DNA of 64,000 nucleotides from Kribbella rubisoli (lineage in GTDB: Bacteria; Actinomycetota; Actinomycetes; Propionibacteriales; Kribbellaceae): NCBI RefSeq assembly GCF_004217145.1, contig NZ_SHKR01000012.1, positions 744,001-808,000 on the forward strand. Direction: 5' to 3'. Made by a program: the position numbers and the translations under genes. Position 1 is the first letter of the stretch. Each line of letters opens with the position of its first letter. This document shows positions 54,160 to 61,556 of the stretch, one piece after another. The notes below the pieces were generated by a model. The model worked only from the letters and a program-made list of their open reading frames with translations. It was not told the DNA's origin and searched no databases.

Positions 54160-54952
54160 CGGCATAGTCGACCGCATCAGTCACACGCTCGACAGGCCAG
54201 TCCAACTTGGTCGCGAGCTCGTCGGGGGTTAGCAGCCGGTCTGCCTTCCAGAGGACAGCGAGAACCGCGAGACAGTCCTGGAAGCCCGCGCCGCCGGACA
54301 TGTCCTCGCTGAGTCGCTGGAAGAACTCGGCCATCTGCGTCAGCCGCTCGCCTGCCGGGGTGTCGCGCCCGACCAGGGCGACGCCCTCGGCCGCGGTCTC
54401 GGCCCAGTTGAAGTTGGTCCGCGCGCTGATCTCCCACGCCATCAGCCAGACGTCCTCGGCGATCACGTAGTGCTGGAGCCGACGCTCCGGGTCAGGCTCG
54501 CGATGAACCATGCCCACCCGTTCGAGGTATCCGATCGCCTTCGAGATCGACGCCGGGCTCACCCGCAACTCCCGGACGAGATCGGCTGCCGCGAGCGTGC
54601 GCGAGTCCGATGTATAGAGCAGTGCGAGCACCCGCGACGCCATCCGCGGGAGTCCGCCGTCCACCATCATCTCCGCGAACCGCTCGACGTACGCCGCCCG
54701 CGGATCGCCGAGCCGGCTCGAGCCCGCCGTACGACGATCCGCGTCCGGCCGGCGTCGTCGTGCCCGCGAGGCCGTTGCGTAGTGCGCATGATCCGCCCGA
54801 TAGCCACCCGCGCCGCCGTTGCGCGCGACCTCGCGGCTGATCGTCGACGTCGGCCGCTGCAGTTGCCGCGCGATCTCGGCGTACCCGAATCCGTCGGCGA
54901 GTCCGGCCGCGATGTCGAGCCGGTCCTGATGACTCAGCCTGCCTCCGGGCAT
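54125..54952 (-). CDS. Regulator joining an IS30-type HTH to a MarR/GbsR-like domain
   Basis: 275 residues from ATG 54952. The N-terminus (GRLSHQDRLDIAAGLADGFG, YAEIARQLQRPTSTISREV) is the HTH found in IS30 transposases. A charged linker follows, then a winged helix (LAAADLVRELRVSPASISKA, YLERVGMVHREPDPERRL) as in GbsR/MarR proteins. There is no transposase core (DDE). It is divergent from the ABC-2 genes, and four phased TTGCA repeats lie between them. Confidence 0.8.
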   Translation of the reverse strand: MPGGRLSHQDRLDIAAGLADGFGYAEIARQLQRPTSTISREVARNGGAGGYRADHAHYATASRARRRRPDADRRTAGSSRLGDPRAAYVERFAEMMVDGGLPRMASRVLALLYTSDSRTLAAADLVRELRVSPASISKAIGYLERVGMVHREPDPERRLQHYVIAEDVWLMAWEISARTNFNWAETAAEGVALVGRDTPAGERLTQMAEFFQRLSEDMSGGAGFQDCLAVLAVLWKADRLLTPDELATKLDWPVERVTDAVDYAVKAAASEAGGE

Positions 54953-54983
54953 CCCGTACCTCCGCGCGTTTACCGTCAGGTCA

Positions 54984-55018
54984 TTGCAACGTATTGCATT
55001 CTCTTGCAGCCTCATTGC
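54984..55018. promoter_or_regulatory. Four TTGCA repeats at exact 10-bp spacing
   Basis: TTGCA starts at 54984, 54994, 55004 and 55014 (three as ATTGCA, one as CTTGCA), all on one helix face. The first two also form the palindrome TGCAA-CGTA-TTGCA (54985-54998). Located between the divergent regulator and ABC transporter genes. Confidence 0.65.
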
Positions 55019-55106
55019 ACAGAATGCCATGTACTACAGGGTTTTACGAGCTGAGGTCCGTCGATGACGATTGCCGATTTGGTGAACGCAACGTAGCTTC
55101 CGTGCC

Positions 55107-55832
55107 ATGGTTCTAACAGTGGATGGCCTCCGGATGCGGTACGGCGACACCGAGGTCCTACATGACGTCTCGTTCGACGCGGGTGCCGGCGAGGTGATCG
55201 CGTTGCTCGGCCCCAACGGCGCGGGCAAGAGCACGACGATCGAGATCCTCGAAGGCTTCCGGCTCCGTTCGGCGGGCCGGGTCGAGGTGCTCGGCGTCGA
55301 TCCGGCCGCGGGTGATGAACGGTGGCGGTCGCGGGTCGGCATCGTGCTGCAGTCCTGGCGCGACCACGGCAACTGGCGCGTGCGCGAGCTCCTGCACCAT
55401 CTCGGTTCGTACTACGCGCCGTACGCGACACCGTGGCCGGCGGACGAACTGCTCGACGCGGTCGGGCTCGCCGCGCAGGCAAAGCAGAAGATCAGGACGC
55501 TGTCAGGAGGCCAGCGCCGGCGGCTCGATGTCGCGATCGGGATCGTTGGTCGCCCCGACATACTGTTCCTCGACGAGCCGACGGCCGGGTTCGATCCGGA
55601 GGCGCGGTACGAGTTCCACGAGCTGGTCCGGGGGCTCGCGGTCGATCAGGGTACGACGATCCTGCTGACCACTCACGATCTCGACGAGGCGCGCAAGCTC
55701 GCGCACCGCATCCTCGTCCTCGCCGCGGGCCGCATCATCGCGTCCGGTACTGCCTCCCAGCTGATCGCGGCGGCCGACGTCGGCTCGCTGGAAGACGCCT
55801 ATCTGGCCCTGGTTCGACAGGAGCACCGATGA
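55107..55832 (+). CDS. ABC transporter ATP-binding protein (drug/ABC-2 type)
   Basis: 241 residues. Walker A GPNGAGKSTTIEIL, signature LSGGQRRRLDVAIGI, Walker B ILFLDEPTAGFDPEA, H-loop TTHDLDEA. It powers the ABC-2 permease encoded next (4-bp overlap). Short C-terminus, no extra domain. Likely exports a drug or lipid-like molecule; likely controlled by the divergent regulator. Confidence 0.93.
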   Translation: MVLTVDGLRMRYGDTEVLHDVSFDAGAGEVIALLGPNGAGKSTTIEILEGFRLRSAGRVEVLGVDPAAGDERWRSRVGIVLQSWRDHGNWRVRELLHHLGSYYAPYATPWPADELLDAVGLAAQAKQKIRTLSGGQRRRLDVAIGIVGRPDILFLDEPTAGFDPEARYEFHELVRGLAVDQGTTILLTTHDLDEARKLAHRILVLAAGRIIASGTASQLIAAADVGSLEDAYLALVRQEHR

Positions 55833-56659
55833 GATTCCGACCCGGTTGGCAGCGCGGGCTGATCGAGCTGCGGCAGTCGTTCACGAACCCGGCCGAGCTG
55901 ACCAGCCACTTCCTCTGGCCGGTCCTGATGCTGATCGCGCTGTTCTTCCTCAGGCATCGCGACTTCGGCTCGACCGGCCTCCTGCTCGGTGCACTCGCAC
56001 TGCCGAGCATCCTCGGCATGAACGCCGCGATGGGCATGGTCAGCATGAGTCAACTCCTCACGGCCGATCGCGCCGACGGGACGCTGCTCCGTGCGAAGGC
56101 CATACCAAACGGTATGGTCTGCTACCTCATCGGCAAGCTCGTCTCGGTCGCGGGCGGGCTGCTGGTCGATCTGGCGATCCTGCTGATCCCCGGCCTGATC
56201 ATCGTCGACGGGATCGCACTCGGGTCGGCGCACTGGTTCACGTTGGTGTGGGTCCTGCTACTGGGCCTGGTCGCGACGCTGCCGATCGGCGCGGTCCTCG
56301 GCTCGTTGCTAACCACCGCGCGTTCCCAGGGCCTGATCCAGCTGCCGATGCTCGCCCTGATCGCGATCTCCGGCATCTTCTACCCGATCACCGCGCTGCC
56401 TGGCTGGCTCCAGTTCATCGGCCAGCTCACCCCGATCTACTGGATGGGTCTCGGCATGCGCTCCGCACTCCTCCCATCCGACGCAGTGACCGTCGAGCTC
56501 GCCAACTCCTGGCGTCACCTCGAAACCGCCGCCGTCCTCGGCATCTGGGCTGTCGCCGGCCTCCTCCTCGCCCCCGCCGTACTGCGCCGCACAGCCCGCC
56601 ACGAATCCGGCTCAAAACTCACCGACCGCCGAGAACAAGCCCTCCGCCGCGTCACCTGA
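55829..56659 (+). CDS. ABC-2 type transporter permease
   Basis: 276 residues, six spans. The N-terminal amphipathic part is RFRPGWQRGLIELRQSFTNP; the conserved late block is QLPMLALIAISGIFYPITALP and FIGQLTPIYWMGLGMR. ATG 55829 overlaps the ATPase stop. Confidence 0.9.
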   Translation: MRFRPGWQRGLIELRQSFTNPAELTSHFLWPVLMLIALFFLRHRDFGSTGLLLGALALPSILGMNAAMGMVSMSQLLTADRADGTLLRAKAIPNGMVCYLIGKLVSVAGGLLVDLAILLIPGLIIVDGIALGSAHWFTLVWVLLLGLVATLPIGAVLGSLLTTARSQGLIQLPMLALIAISGIFYPITALPGWLQFIGQLTPIYWMGLGMRSALLPSDAVTVELANSWRHLETAAVLGIWAVAGLLLAPAVLRRTARHESGSKLTDRREQALRRVT

Positions 56660-56738
56660 TGGCCGGTCGCCTGATGGCCGGGCGCCTGGTGGTCGCGTCT
56701 GATGGCAGGTCGGATGATGTCTGGTCGGATGATGGAGG
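56656..56738. repeat. Degenerate 15-bp tandem repeat
   Basis: CTGATGGCCGGTCGC is repeated about five times with changes, from the stop codon of the permease to just before the alcohol dehydrogenase start. One copy is 13 bases. Most likely slippage product; it places ATGATGG near the ribosome site of the next gene. Confidence 0.6.
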
Positions 56739-56742
56739 CATG

Positions 56743-57789
56743 ATGCAGGCGTGGGTTGTCGAGCGGCCCGGTCCGATCGACGGTGGTCCGCTGCGGAAGG
56801 TGCGGCGTACGGTGCCGGAACCCGGGCCTGGTGAGGTTCTGGTGAAGGTCGAGGCCTGCGGGATCTGCCGCACCGACCTGCACCTCACCGAAGGCGACCT
56901 CCAGCCGAAACGTCCCGGCGTCGTACCCGGCCACCAGGCCGTTGGCACGGTGGTCGCCCGAGGCACGACGGACCGCCGAGGCACGGCCGACCAAGTCGCG
57001 GCTGGCGAGGGCTTCGCGACGGGTGAGCGGTTTGCCGTTGGGGATCGGGTGGGGGTTGCTTGGTTGCGGGGGACTTGTGGGGTGTGTGAGTTCTGTCGGG
57101 CAGGTAGCGAGAATCTCTGCGCGCGTTCGACGTATACCGGGTGGGATGCCGATGGTGGGTTCGCGGAGTACGTCGTGGTGCCTGAGGACTACGCGTATGC
57201 GCTGCCGACCGACCGGCCTGCGGAGGAGCTCGCGCCGTTGCTGTGTGCTGGGATCATCGGCTACCGCGCCCTGGTTCGCGCGAATTTGCCACCCGGCGGG
57301 CGTCTGGGGATCTACGGGTTTGGGTCCAGCGCGCATCTGACGGCGCAGCTTGCGAGCGCGCAGGGGGCCGAGCTGTTCGTGGTGACCCGTGGTGAGAAGA
57401 ACCGCGCGCTTGCCCGCGAGTTGGGTGCGGCCTATGTCGGCGACCGGCCTCCGGTGGCGCTGGATTCGGCGATTGTGTTCGCGCCGGCCGGTGACGTGGT
57501 TCCGCAGGCGCTTGAAGCGCTGAAGCCGGGTGGGACTGTGGCGGTCGCCGGCATCTATCTGTCGGACGTACCGGTGCTGAACTACGAGCGGCACCTCTTC
57601 CACGAGCGCGACCTCCGCAGCGTCACCTCCAACACCCGACGCGACGGCGAGGAACTGTTCCGCCTCGTGGCCCGCCTGCCGGTCAGAGCGCACACGACGG
57701 TCGTCCCGTTCGACAAGGTCGACGAAGCTCTCGCAGACGTCGCCCACGGTCGCGCGAGCGGCTCTCTGGTTGCTGTCCTCGACGGTTGA
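56743..57789 (+). CDS. Zinc-dependent alcohol dehydrogenase family protein
   Basis: 348 residues. Catalytic zinc site CGICRTDLHLTEGD and GHQAVGTVV, structural zinc cysteines in CGVCEFCRAGSENLC, and a Rossmann domain with IYGFGSSAHLTAQLA. Between residues ~72 and 92 there is an odd Gly/Thr/Arg-rich insertion (TTDRRGTADQVAAGEGF) before the GDRVGV motif. NAD(P)-dependent alcohol or aldehyde conversion. ATG 56743 gives better spacing to GGAGG than ATG 56740. Confidence 0.88.
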   Translation: MQAWVVERPGPIDGGPLRKVRRTVPEPGPGEVLVKVEACGICRTDLHLTEGDLQPKRPGVVPGHQAVGTVVARGTTDRRGTADQVAAGEGFATGERFAVGDRVGVAWLRGTCGVCEFCRAGSENLCARSTYTGWDADGGFAEYVVVPEDYAYALPTDRPAEELAPLLCAGIIGYRALVRANLPPGGRLGIYGFGSSAHLTAQLASAQGAELFVVTRGEKNRALARELGAAYVGDRPPVALDSAIVFAPAGDVVPQALEALKPGGTVAVAGIYLSDVPVLNYERHLFHERDLRSVTSNTRRDGEELFRLVARLPVRAHTTVVPFDKVDEALADVAHGRASGSLVAVLDG

Positions 57790-57897
57790 ACCGCATCGCC
57801 CCGCGGCACGTTTCAACTAGATAGGTGAGCGTTAGAAATCGGTGAAGATTCCGCCGGGCGGGCCGGCTGAACTTCAGACCTGACTGCTAGCTGCGTT

Positions 57898-57913
57898 AGA
57901 TTTGATCAAATCT
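57898..57913. promoter_or_regulatory. AT-rich palindrome upstream of CGSxFQP copy 2
   Basis: AGATTTGA-TCAAATCT is a perfect 16-bp inverted repeat about 95 bp before the small membrane protein gene. It shares TTTGATC with the palindrome before the paralogue (43465-43480). Confidence 0.5.
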
Positions 57914-58006
57914 TACCGAGCTGCCAGGGAGCGTGAGCATGCATAGATGGGATCCGGCCAGGCAACAGTGGTCGATCCTTGCTGCCGCGCCCCGAGAGGA
58001 CGGCCG

Positions 58007-58273
58007 GTGCTGAGCAAGGTCCTCGGCGCGGTGGGTCTTCTCCTGCTGGTCGTCGGGGCGGTGTTCGCTGTTCGGCCGGTGCATGTCGGCGGTGACGGCT
58101 GCGGCTCGGTCTTCCAGCCCGACAAGGGCATCACGCCGATGCAGTGCGACGCCCGGCTGAGCAGCCGCGGCAACCTGGTCACCGGCTTCGGCGCCGGCGG
58201 CGCGGCCCTCATCGTTGCGGCCGTGGCGGTCGCCGCGATCCGCGACCGCCGCACCCGCGTCCCCTCCTCCTGA
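58007..58273 (+). CDS. Small two-span membrane protein with CGSxFQP motif (copy 2)
   Basis: 88 residues from GTG 58007, with GAGAGGA six bases before. Span 1 VLGAVGLLLLVVGAVFAV, loop CGSVFQPDKGITPMQCD, span 2 GAGGAALIVAAVAVAAI, and a basic end RDRRTRV. Same architecture as the gene at 43648. Family unknown to me. Followed by a strong terminator. Confidence 0.65.
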   Translation: MLSKVLGAVGLLLLVVGAVFAVRPVHVGGDGCGSVFQPDKGITPMQCDARLSSRGNLVTGFGAGGAALIVAAVAVAAIRDRRTRVPSS

Positions 58274-58285
58274 CGGTCTGAGGCA

Positions 58286-58351
58286 CCGATGGCGGGTTGT
58301 TCCGTCGCTGACGCGCTACAAGCCGCCATCGACGAAACAACCCGCCATCGG
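58286..58351. terminator. Long perfect hairpin, bidirectional terminator
   Basis: CCGATGGCGGGTTGTT (58286-58301) pairs perfectly with AACAACCCGCCATCGG (58336-58351). CGTCG/CGACG extends the stem inside after one mismatch. It sits between two convergent genes, three bases before the RclA-like stop. Confidence 0.8.
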
Positions 58352-58353
58352 GC

Positions 58354-59727
58354 TCAGCGGACGCCGTCGGCGCGGATCACGGCGCCGAGGACCTCGTTGA
58401 AGGCCTCGGTCGAGGACGGGTGCGTGTAGATCGAGTCGCGCAGTTCGGCGGCCGTGATGCGGTGCCGCATCGCGAGCGTGACCACGTTGATCAGCTCCTG
58501 CGCGTCCACGCTGAGCAGCGCCGCCCCGAGGATCTGGTCGGTCTCAGCGTCGATCACGAACTTCATCGCGCCGCGGGTCTCCTCGACGATGTACGCGCGC
58601 GGCATGGCGACGATGTCCGCGACGTTCTCCATCCCGATCCGAACCCGGTACCCCGCCGAACGCGCGGCCTTCTCGGTCAGCCCGACGGTCGCCAGCGGCG
58701 GCGACATGAACAGCGTCTGCGGTACGGCGACCCGATCGGCCGTCGATCGCTTCCCGCTCCCGAGCAACTGATCCACCACGATCCGGCTGTCATCGAGCGA
58801 GATGTAGGTGAACTGCGGTCCGCCGTTCACATCACCCAGCGCGAAGATGTGCGGCTGGCTGGTCCGCAAGTACGAGTCGACCTCGACCGCCCCGCCCGCC
58901 GTCGTACGGACACCGGCGTTCTCGAGCTTCAACTCAGCGATGGCAGGCGCCCGTCCGGTCGCGGCCAGGATCGCGTCGACCGTGAGCGTGTGCTCGCGAC
59001 CGCCCTTGCGGTAGACGACGGTGTCCTCGTCGCGGATCTCCAGTACTTCGGCACCGGCGACGATCTCCACACCCTCGCCGGTCAGGATGTCCGCCGCCAC
59101 AGCCGCGACGTCGTCGTCCTCGCGGCCGAGGATCCGGTCCGACGACTCGAGCACCGTGACCTGCGTCCCGAACCGGCGGTAGATCGAGGCGAACTCGATG
59201 CCCTGGTACCCGCCGCCGATGACGGCGAGCCGACCGGGCAGGTGCGCGGTGTGGATCAGGTCGACGTTGGTGACGGTCCGCGGGCTCTCGCGCAGACCCG
59301 GGATATTCGGGATCACCGACTCCGATCCGGTGTTGATCAGGATGGTCTCGGCGACGATCCGTACGTCGCCGACCGCGACGGTGTGCTCGTCGACGAAGGA
59401 CGCCGTACCGGTGAGCACGGTGATGTTCTCGGCCTCGTTCAGCGCGTTGTAGTTCCCGGCCCGGAACGTCGACGTCAGCGCCTTGACCTCGGCGATCGAC
59501 CGCTCGAACCACTCTTCGGGCGAGTCGTCCGGCCGCCGCTTGCTGGAGTGGTGGACCAGTTGCTTGGTCGGCACGCAGCCGACGTTCGGGCAGGTCCCGC
59601 CGTACATCTGGTCGGAGCGTTCGATCAGGATCACCCGACGACCGGCCCGGCCGAGTGCGGCGGCCGTCACCTTCCCGCCCTTGCCGAAACCGATCACGAC
59701 GACATCTGCCGTCAGGTTGGAAGTCAT
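58354..59727 (-). CDS. RclA-like pyridine nucleotide-disulfide oxidoreductase
   Basis: 457 residues. FAD motif VVVIGFGKGGKVTAAALG, redox pair in GGTCPNVGCVPTK, NAD(P)H motif LAVIGGGYQGIEFASIY, FAD-contact IFALGDVNGGPQFTYIS, C-terminal YTHPSSTEAFNEVL in place of the HPTxxE of other family members. It matches the RclA group (reactive chlorine resistance, Cu(II) reductase in E. coli). Divergent from an RclR-like AraC regulator, which supports the assignment. Cytoplasmic. Confidence 0.85.
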   Translation of the reverse strand: MTSNLTADVVVIGFGKGGKVTAAALGRAGRRVILIERSDQMYGGTCPNVGCVPTKQLVHHSSKRRPDDSPEEWFERSIAEVKALTSTFRAGNYNALNEAENITVLTGTASFVDEHTVAVGDVRIVAETILINTGSESVIPNIPGLRESPRTVTNVDLIHTAHLPGRLAVIGGGYQGIEFASIYRRFGTQVTVLESSDRILGREDDDVAAVAADILTGEGVEIVAGAEVLEIRDEDTVVYRKGGREHTLTVDAILAATGRAPAIAELKLENAGVRTTAGGAVEVDSYLRTSQPHIFALGDVNGGPQFTYISLDDSRIVVDQLLGSGKRSTADRVAVPQTLFMSPPLATVGLTEKAARSAGYRVRIGMENVADIVAMPRAYIVEETRGAMKFVIDAETDQILGAALLSVDAQELINVVTLAMRHRITAAELRDSIYTHPSSTEAFNEVLGAVIRADGVR

Positions 59728-59798
59728 GTCCTTGAGTCTGCGACCTATTCTTGAGACGGAACAGTCGATAAGAGCTCAATTTCCTGCTGAGGCGTCTC

Positions 59799-60692
59799 AT
59801 GGATCTGATCAGCCATCTCATCGGGCCGGCCCGCATCGGGGCCACCGTCGACAAGCGCTGCCTGTTCGCGGCCGACACCGAGATGAAGGTTCCCGCGTAC
59901 GCCGACGACGAGGCCGCGTTCCACTTCATCCTCGACGGTGAGTGCACGCTGGAGTTGCCCGACCGCGAGATCCAGTTGACAGCAGGCGACGCGGTCCTGC
60001 TGTCCGACAGTCCGGCGCACATCATCCGTACGTCGGGCGCGGGCCGGCCGCGGGCGTCCGTCGAGACACCGGGTACGGCGTTCGACACCGTGAACAGCCC
60101 GTCCGGCGAGGTGACAACGGACATCTTCTGCGGCCACTACACGGTCGCATCCGGCTCCGGCGTACTGCTCCTGCGCAGCCTGCCCGATCCGCTGGTCGTG
60201 TCGTTCGGCACCGATGAATCGGTCCGGACGCTCGCCGAGTTGCTGCGCGCCGAGGCCCGCGAAGAAGGCCGGGGTACGGCGGCGATCCTGGACTCGCTGT
60301 GTGCCGCGCTGCTCGCGATGATGCTCCGTCGCGGCGGACTGCCTGGCGCAGCCCCCTGGACCGCACTGGCCGAACCGCGGATCGCAGCCGCCGTCGAGGC
60401 GGTCCTCGACGATCCCGGCGCCGACTGGACCCTCGAGCGGCTGGCCGCGACCGCGTCGATGTCCAGGGCAACCTTCGTCCGGCACTTCGCCCGGCTGACC
60501 CCGATCAGCGTCGCCGCTTTCGTGACACAGCTGCGGATGATGGTGGCCGCCGATCTGCTGACCGACGCCGACCAGACGGTGGCAACCGTCGCCGGCCGGG
60601 TCGGGTACCGCTCGGAGTCGGCGTTCAGCAAGGCGTTCCGCTCGGCAACGGGCAGCACGCCCGGGAGGTACCGCCGTACGCTCGGGGCTTGA
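59799..60692 (+). CDS. RclR-like AraC family regulator (cupin_6 domain)
   Basis: 297 residues. The N-terminal cupin has HFILDGECTLELP and GDAVLLSDSPAHIIRT, then TTDIFCGHYTV. The C-terminal AraC HTH is DWTLERLAATASMSRATFVR and VGYRSESAFSKAFRSATG. Cysteines at residue 21 and 111 match in place the two HOCl-sensing cysteines of E. coli RclR (Cys21 and the Cys of the xCGxF/Y motif, recalled from the literature). Probably activates the divergent rclA-like gene upon oxidation. A TGAGACG/CGTCTCA inverted repeat (59752-59799) spans the gap. Confidence 0.85.
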   Translation: MDLISHLIGPARIGATVDKRCLFAADTEMKVPAYADDEAAFHFILDGECTLELPDREIQLTAGDAVLLSDSPAHIIRTSGAGRPRASVETPGTAFDTVNSPSGEVTTDIFCGHYTVASGSGVLLLRSLPDPLVVSFGTDESVRTLAELLRAEAREEGRGTAAILDSLCAALLAMMLRRGGLPGAAPWTALAEPRIAAAVEAVLDDPGADWTLERLAATASMSRATFVRHFARLTPISVAAFVTQLRMMVAADLLTDADQTVATVAGRVGYRSESAFSKAFRSATGSTPGRYRRTLGA

Positions 60693-60693
60693 C

Positions 60694-60710
60694 CTTGACA
60701 CTGTGTCAAG
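60694..60710. promoter_or_regulatory. MerR-type operator
   Basis: CTTGACAC-T-GTGTCAAG is a perfect palindrome, 15 bases before the MerR gene and one base after the AraC stop. Size and TTGAC content suit a MerR operator placed between -35 and -10 elements. Confidence 0.75.
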
Positions 60711-60725
60711 CCGGAAGGTCGTGGC

Positions 60726-61556
60726 ATGTTCACTATCGGAGACTTCGCCGCGTTCGGTCAGGTGTCGGCGCGGATGCTGCGGCACTACGACGCGCTCGGG
60801 CTGTTGCGCCCGGCCGTCGTCGACGAGGTGACCGGGTACCGGTTCTACTCGGCCGAGCAGTTCGGCCGGCTGAACCGGATCGTCGCGCTCAAGGACCTTG
60901 GTTTCACCCTGCAGCAGGTCGGCGAGATCGTCGACGCGAAGCTGTCGGCCGAGGAACTGCGCGGCATGCTTCGGTTGCGGCAGGCCCAGCTCGAGGACGA
61001 GCTCGCCCGCAGTACCGCCCGGTTGACCAGCGTCGAGGCGAGGCTCCGACTCATCGAGAAGGAAGGTCACATGCCTACCGACGACGTCGTCCTCAAACGC
61101 ATTGCCCCGACACGGGTCGCGGAGCTGTCCGCGATCTCACCGAGCTACGACGGTGAGGACATCGGTCCCGTCCTGCAACCGCTGTTCGGCCAGCTCTTCG
61201 AACGACTCGGGATGGCCGGTATCAACCCGTGCGGCTCACCGGTCGCGTACTACGAGCAGGCCGACGGCGAGACGGTCCGCGTCCACGCCGCCGTACCCGT
61301 CGACGCCGGCGCTGACGGAAGGACCGCGGCCGACGTCGACGTCCTCGAGCTGCCCGAGATCACGCAGGCGGCCACCATCGTCCACAACGGCGACATGATG
61401 GAGGCCGAGCGCAGCATGCAGACGCTGGCGCAATGGATCGAGGACAACGGCTATCGCAGCCAGGGGTACGCGCGCGAGGTCACGCTCCAGTTCGACCCGG
61501 ACAACCCGGCGAACTGGGTGCACGAGTTCCAGATCCCGGTCACAAAGCCAAGCTGA
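60726..61556 (+). CDS. MerR family regulator with GyrI-like effector domain
   Basis: 276 residues. N-terminal HTH and wing: FTIGDFAAFGQVSARMLRHY, LGLLRPAVVDEVTGYRFYS, then a dimer coiled coil (LRLRQAQLEDELARSTARL). The C-terminal domain (~115-276) is of the AraC/GyrI effector-binding type, as in BmrR, and binds drug-like cations. Probably autoregulated through the palindrome next to it. The end overlaps the convergent GH51 gene by 17 bp. Confidence 0.9.
   Translation: MFTIGDFAAFGQVSARMLRHYDALGLLRPAVVDEVTGYRFYSAEQFGRLNRIVALKDLGFTLQQVGEIVDAKLSAEELRGMLRLRQAQLEDELARSTARLTSVEARLRLIEKEGHMPTDDVVLKRIAPTRVAELSAISPSYDGEDIGPVLQPLFGQLFERLGMAGINPCGSPVAYYEQADGETVRVHAAVPVDAGADGRTAADVDVLELPEITQAATIVHNGDMMEAERSMQTLAQWIEDNGYRSQGYAREVTLQFDPDNPANWVHEFQIPVTKPS

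Noticed and set aside
54750..54952. IS30 transposase
   Set aside because: Only the HTH is present; there is no DDE core, and no terminal inverted repeats or target duplication were seen.
54984..55018. Iterons of a plasmid origin
   Set aside because: Only four 5-bp repeats, no Rep gene or AT-rich unwinding region; the divergent-promoter position fits a regulator site better.
56656..56738. CRISPR-like array
   Set aside because: Repeats are short, adjacent and degenerate with no spacers; no cas genes in the window.
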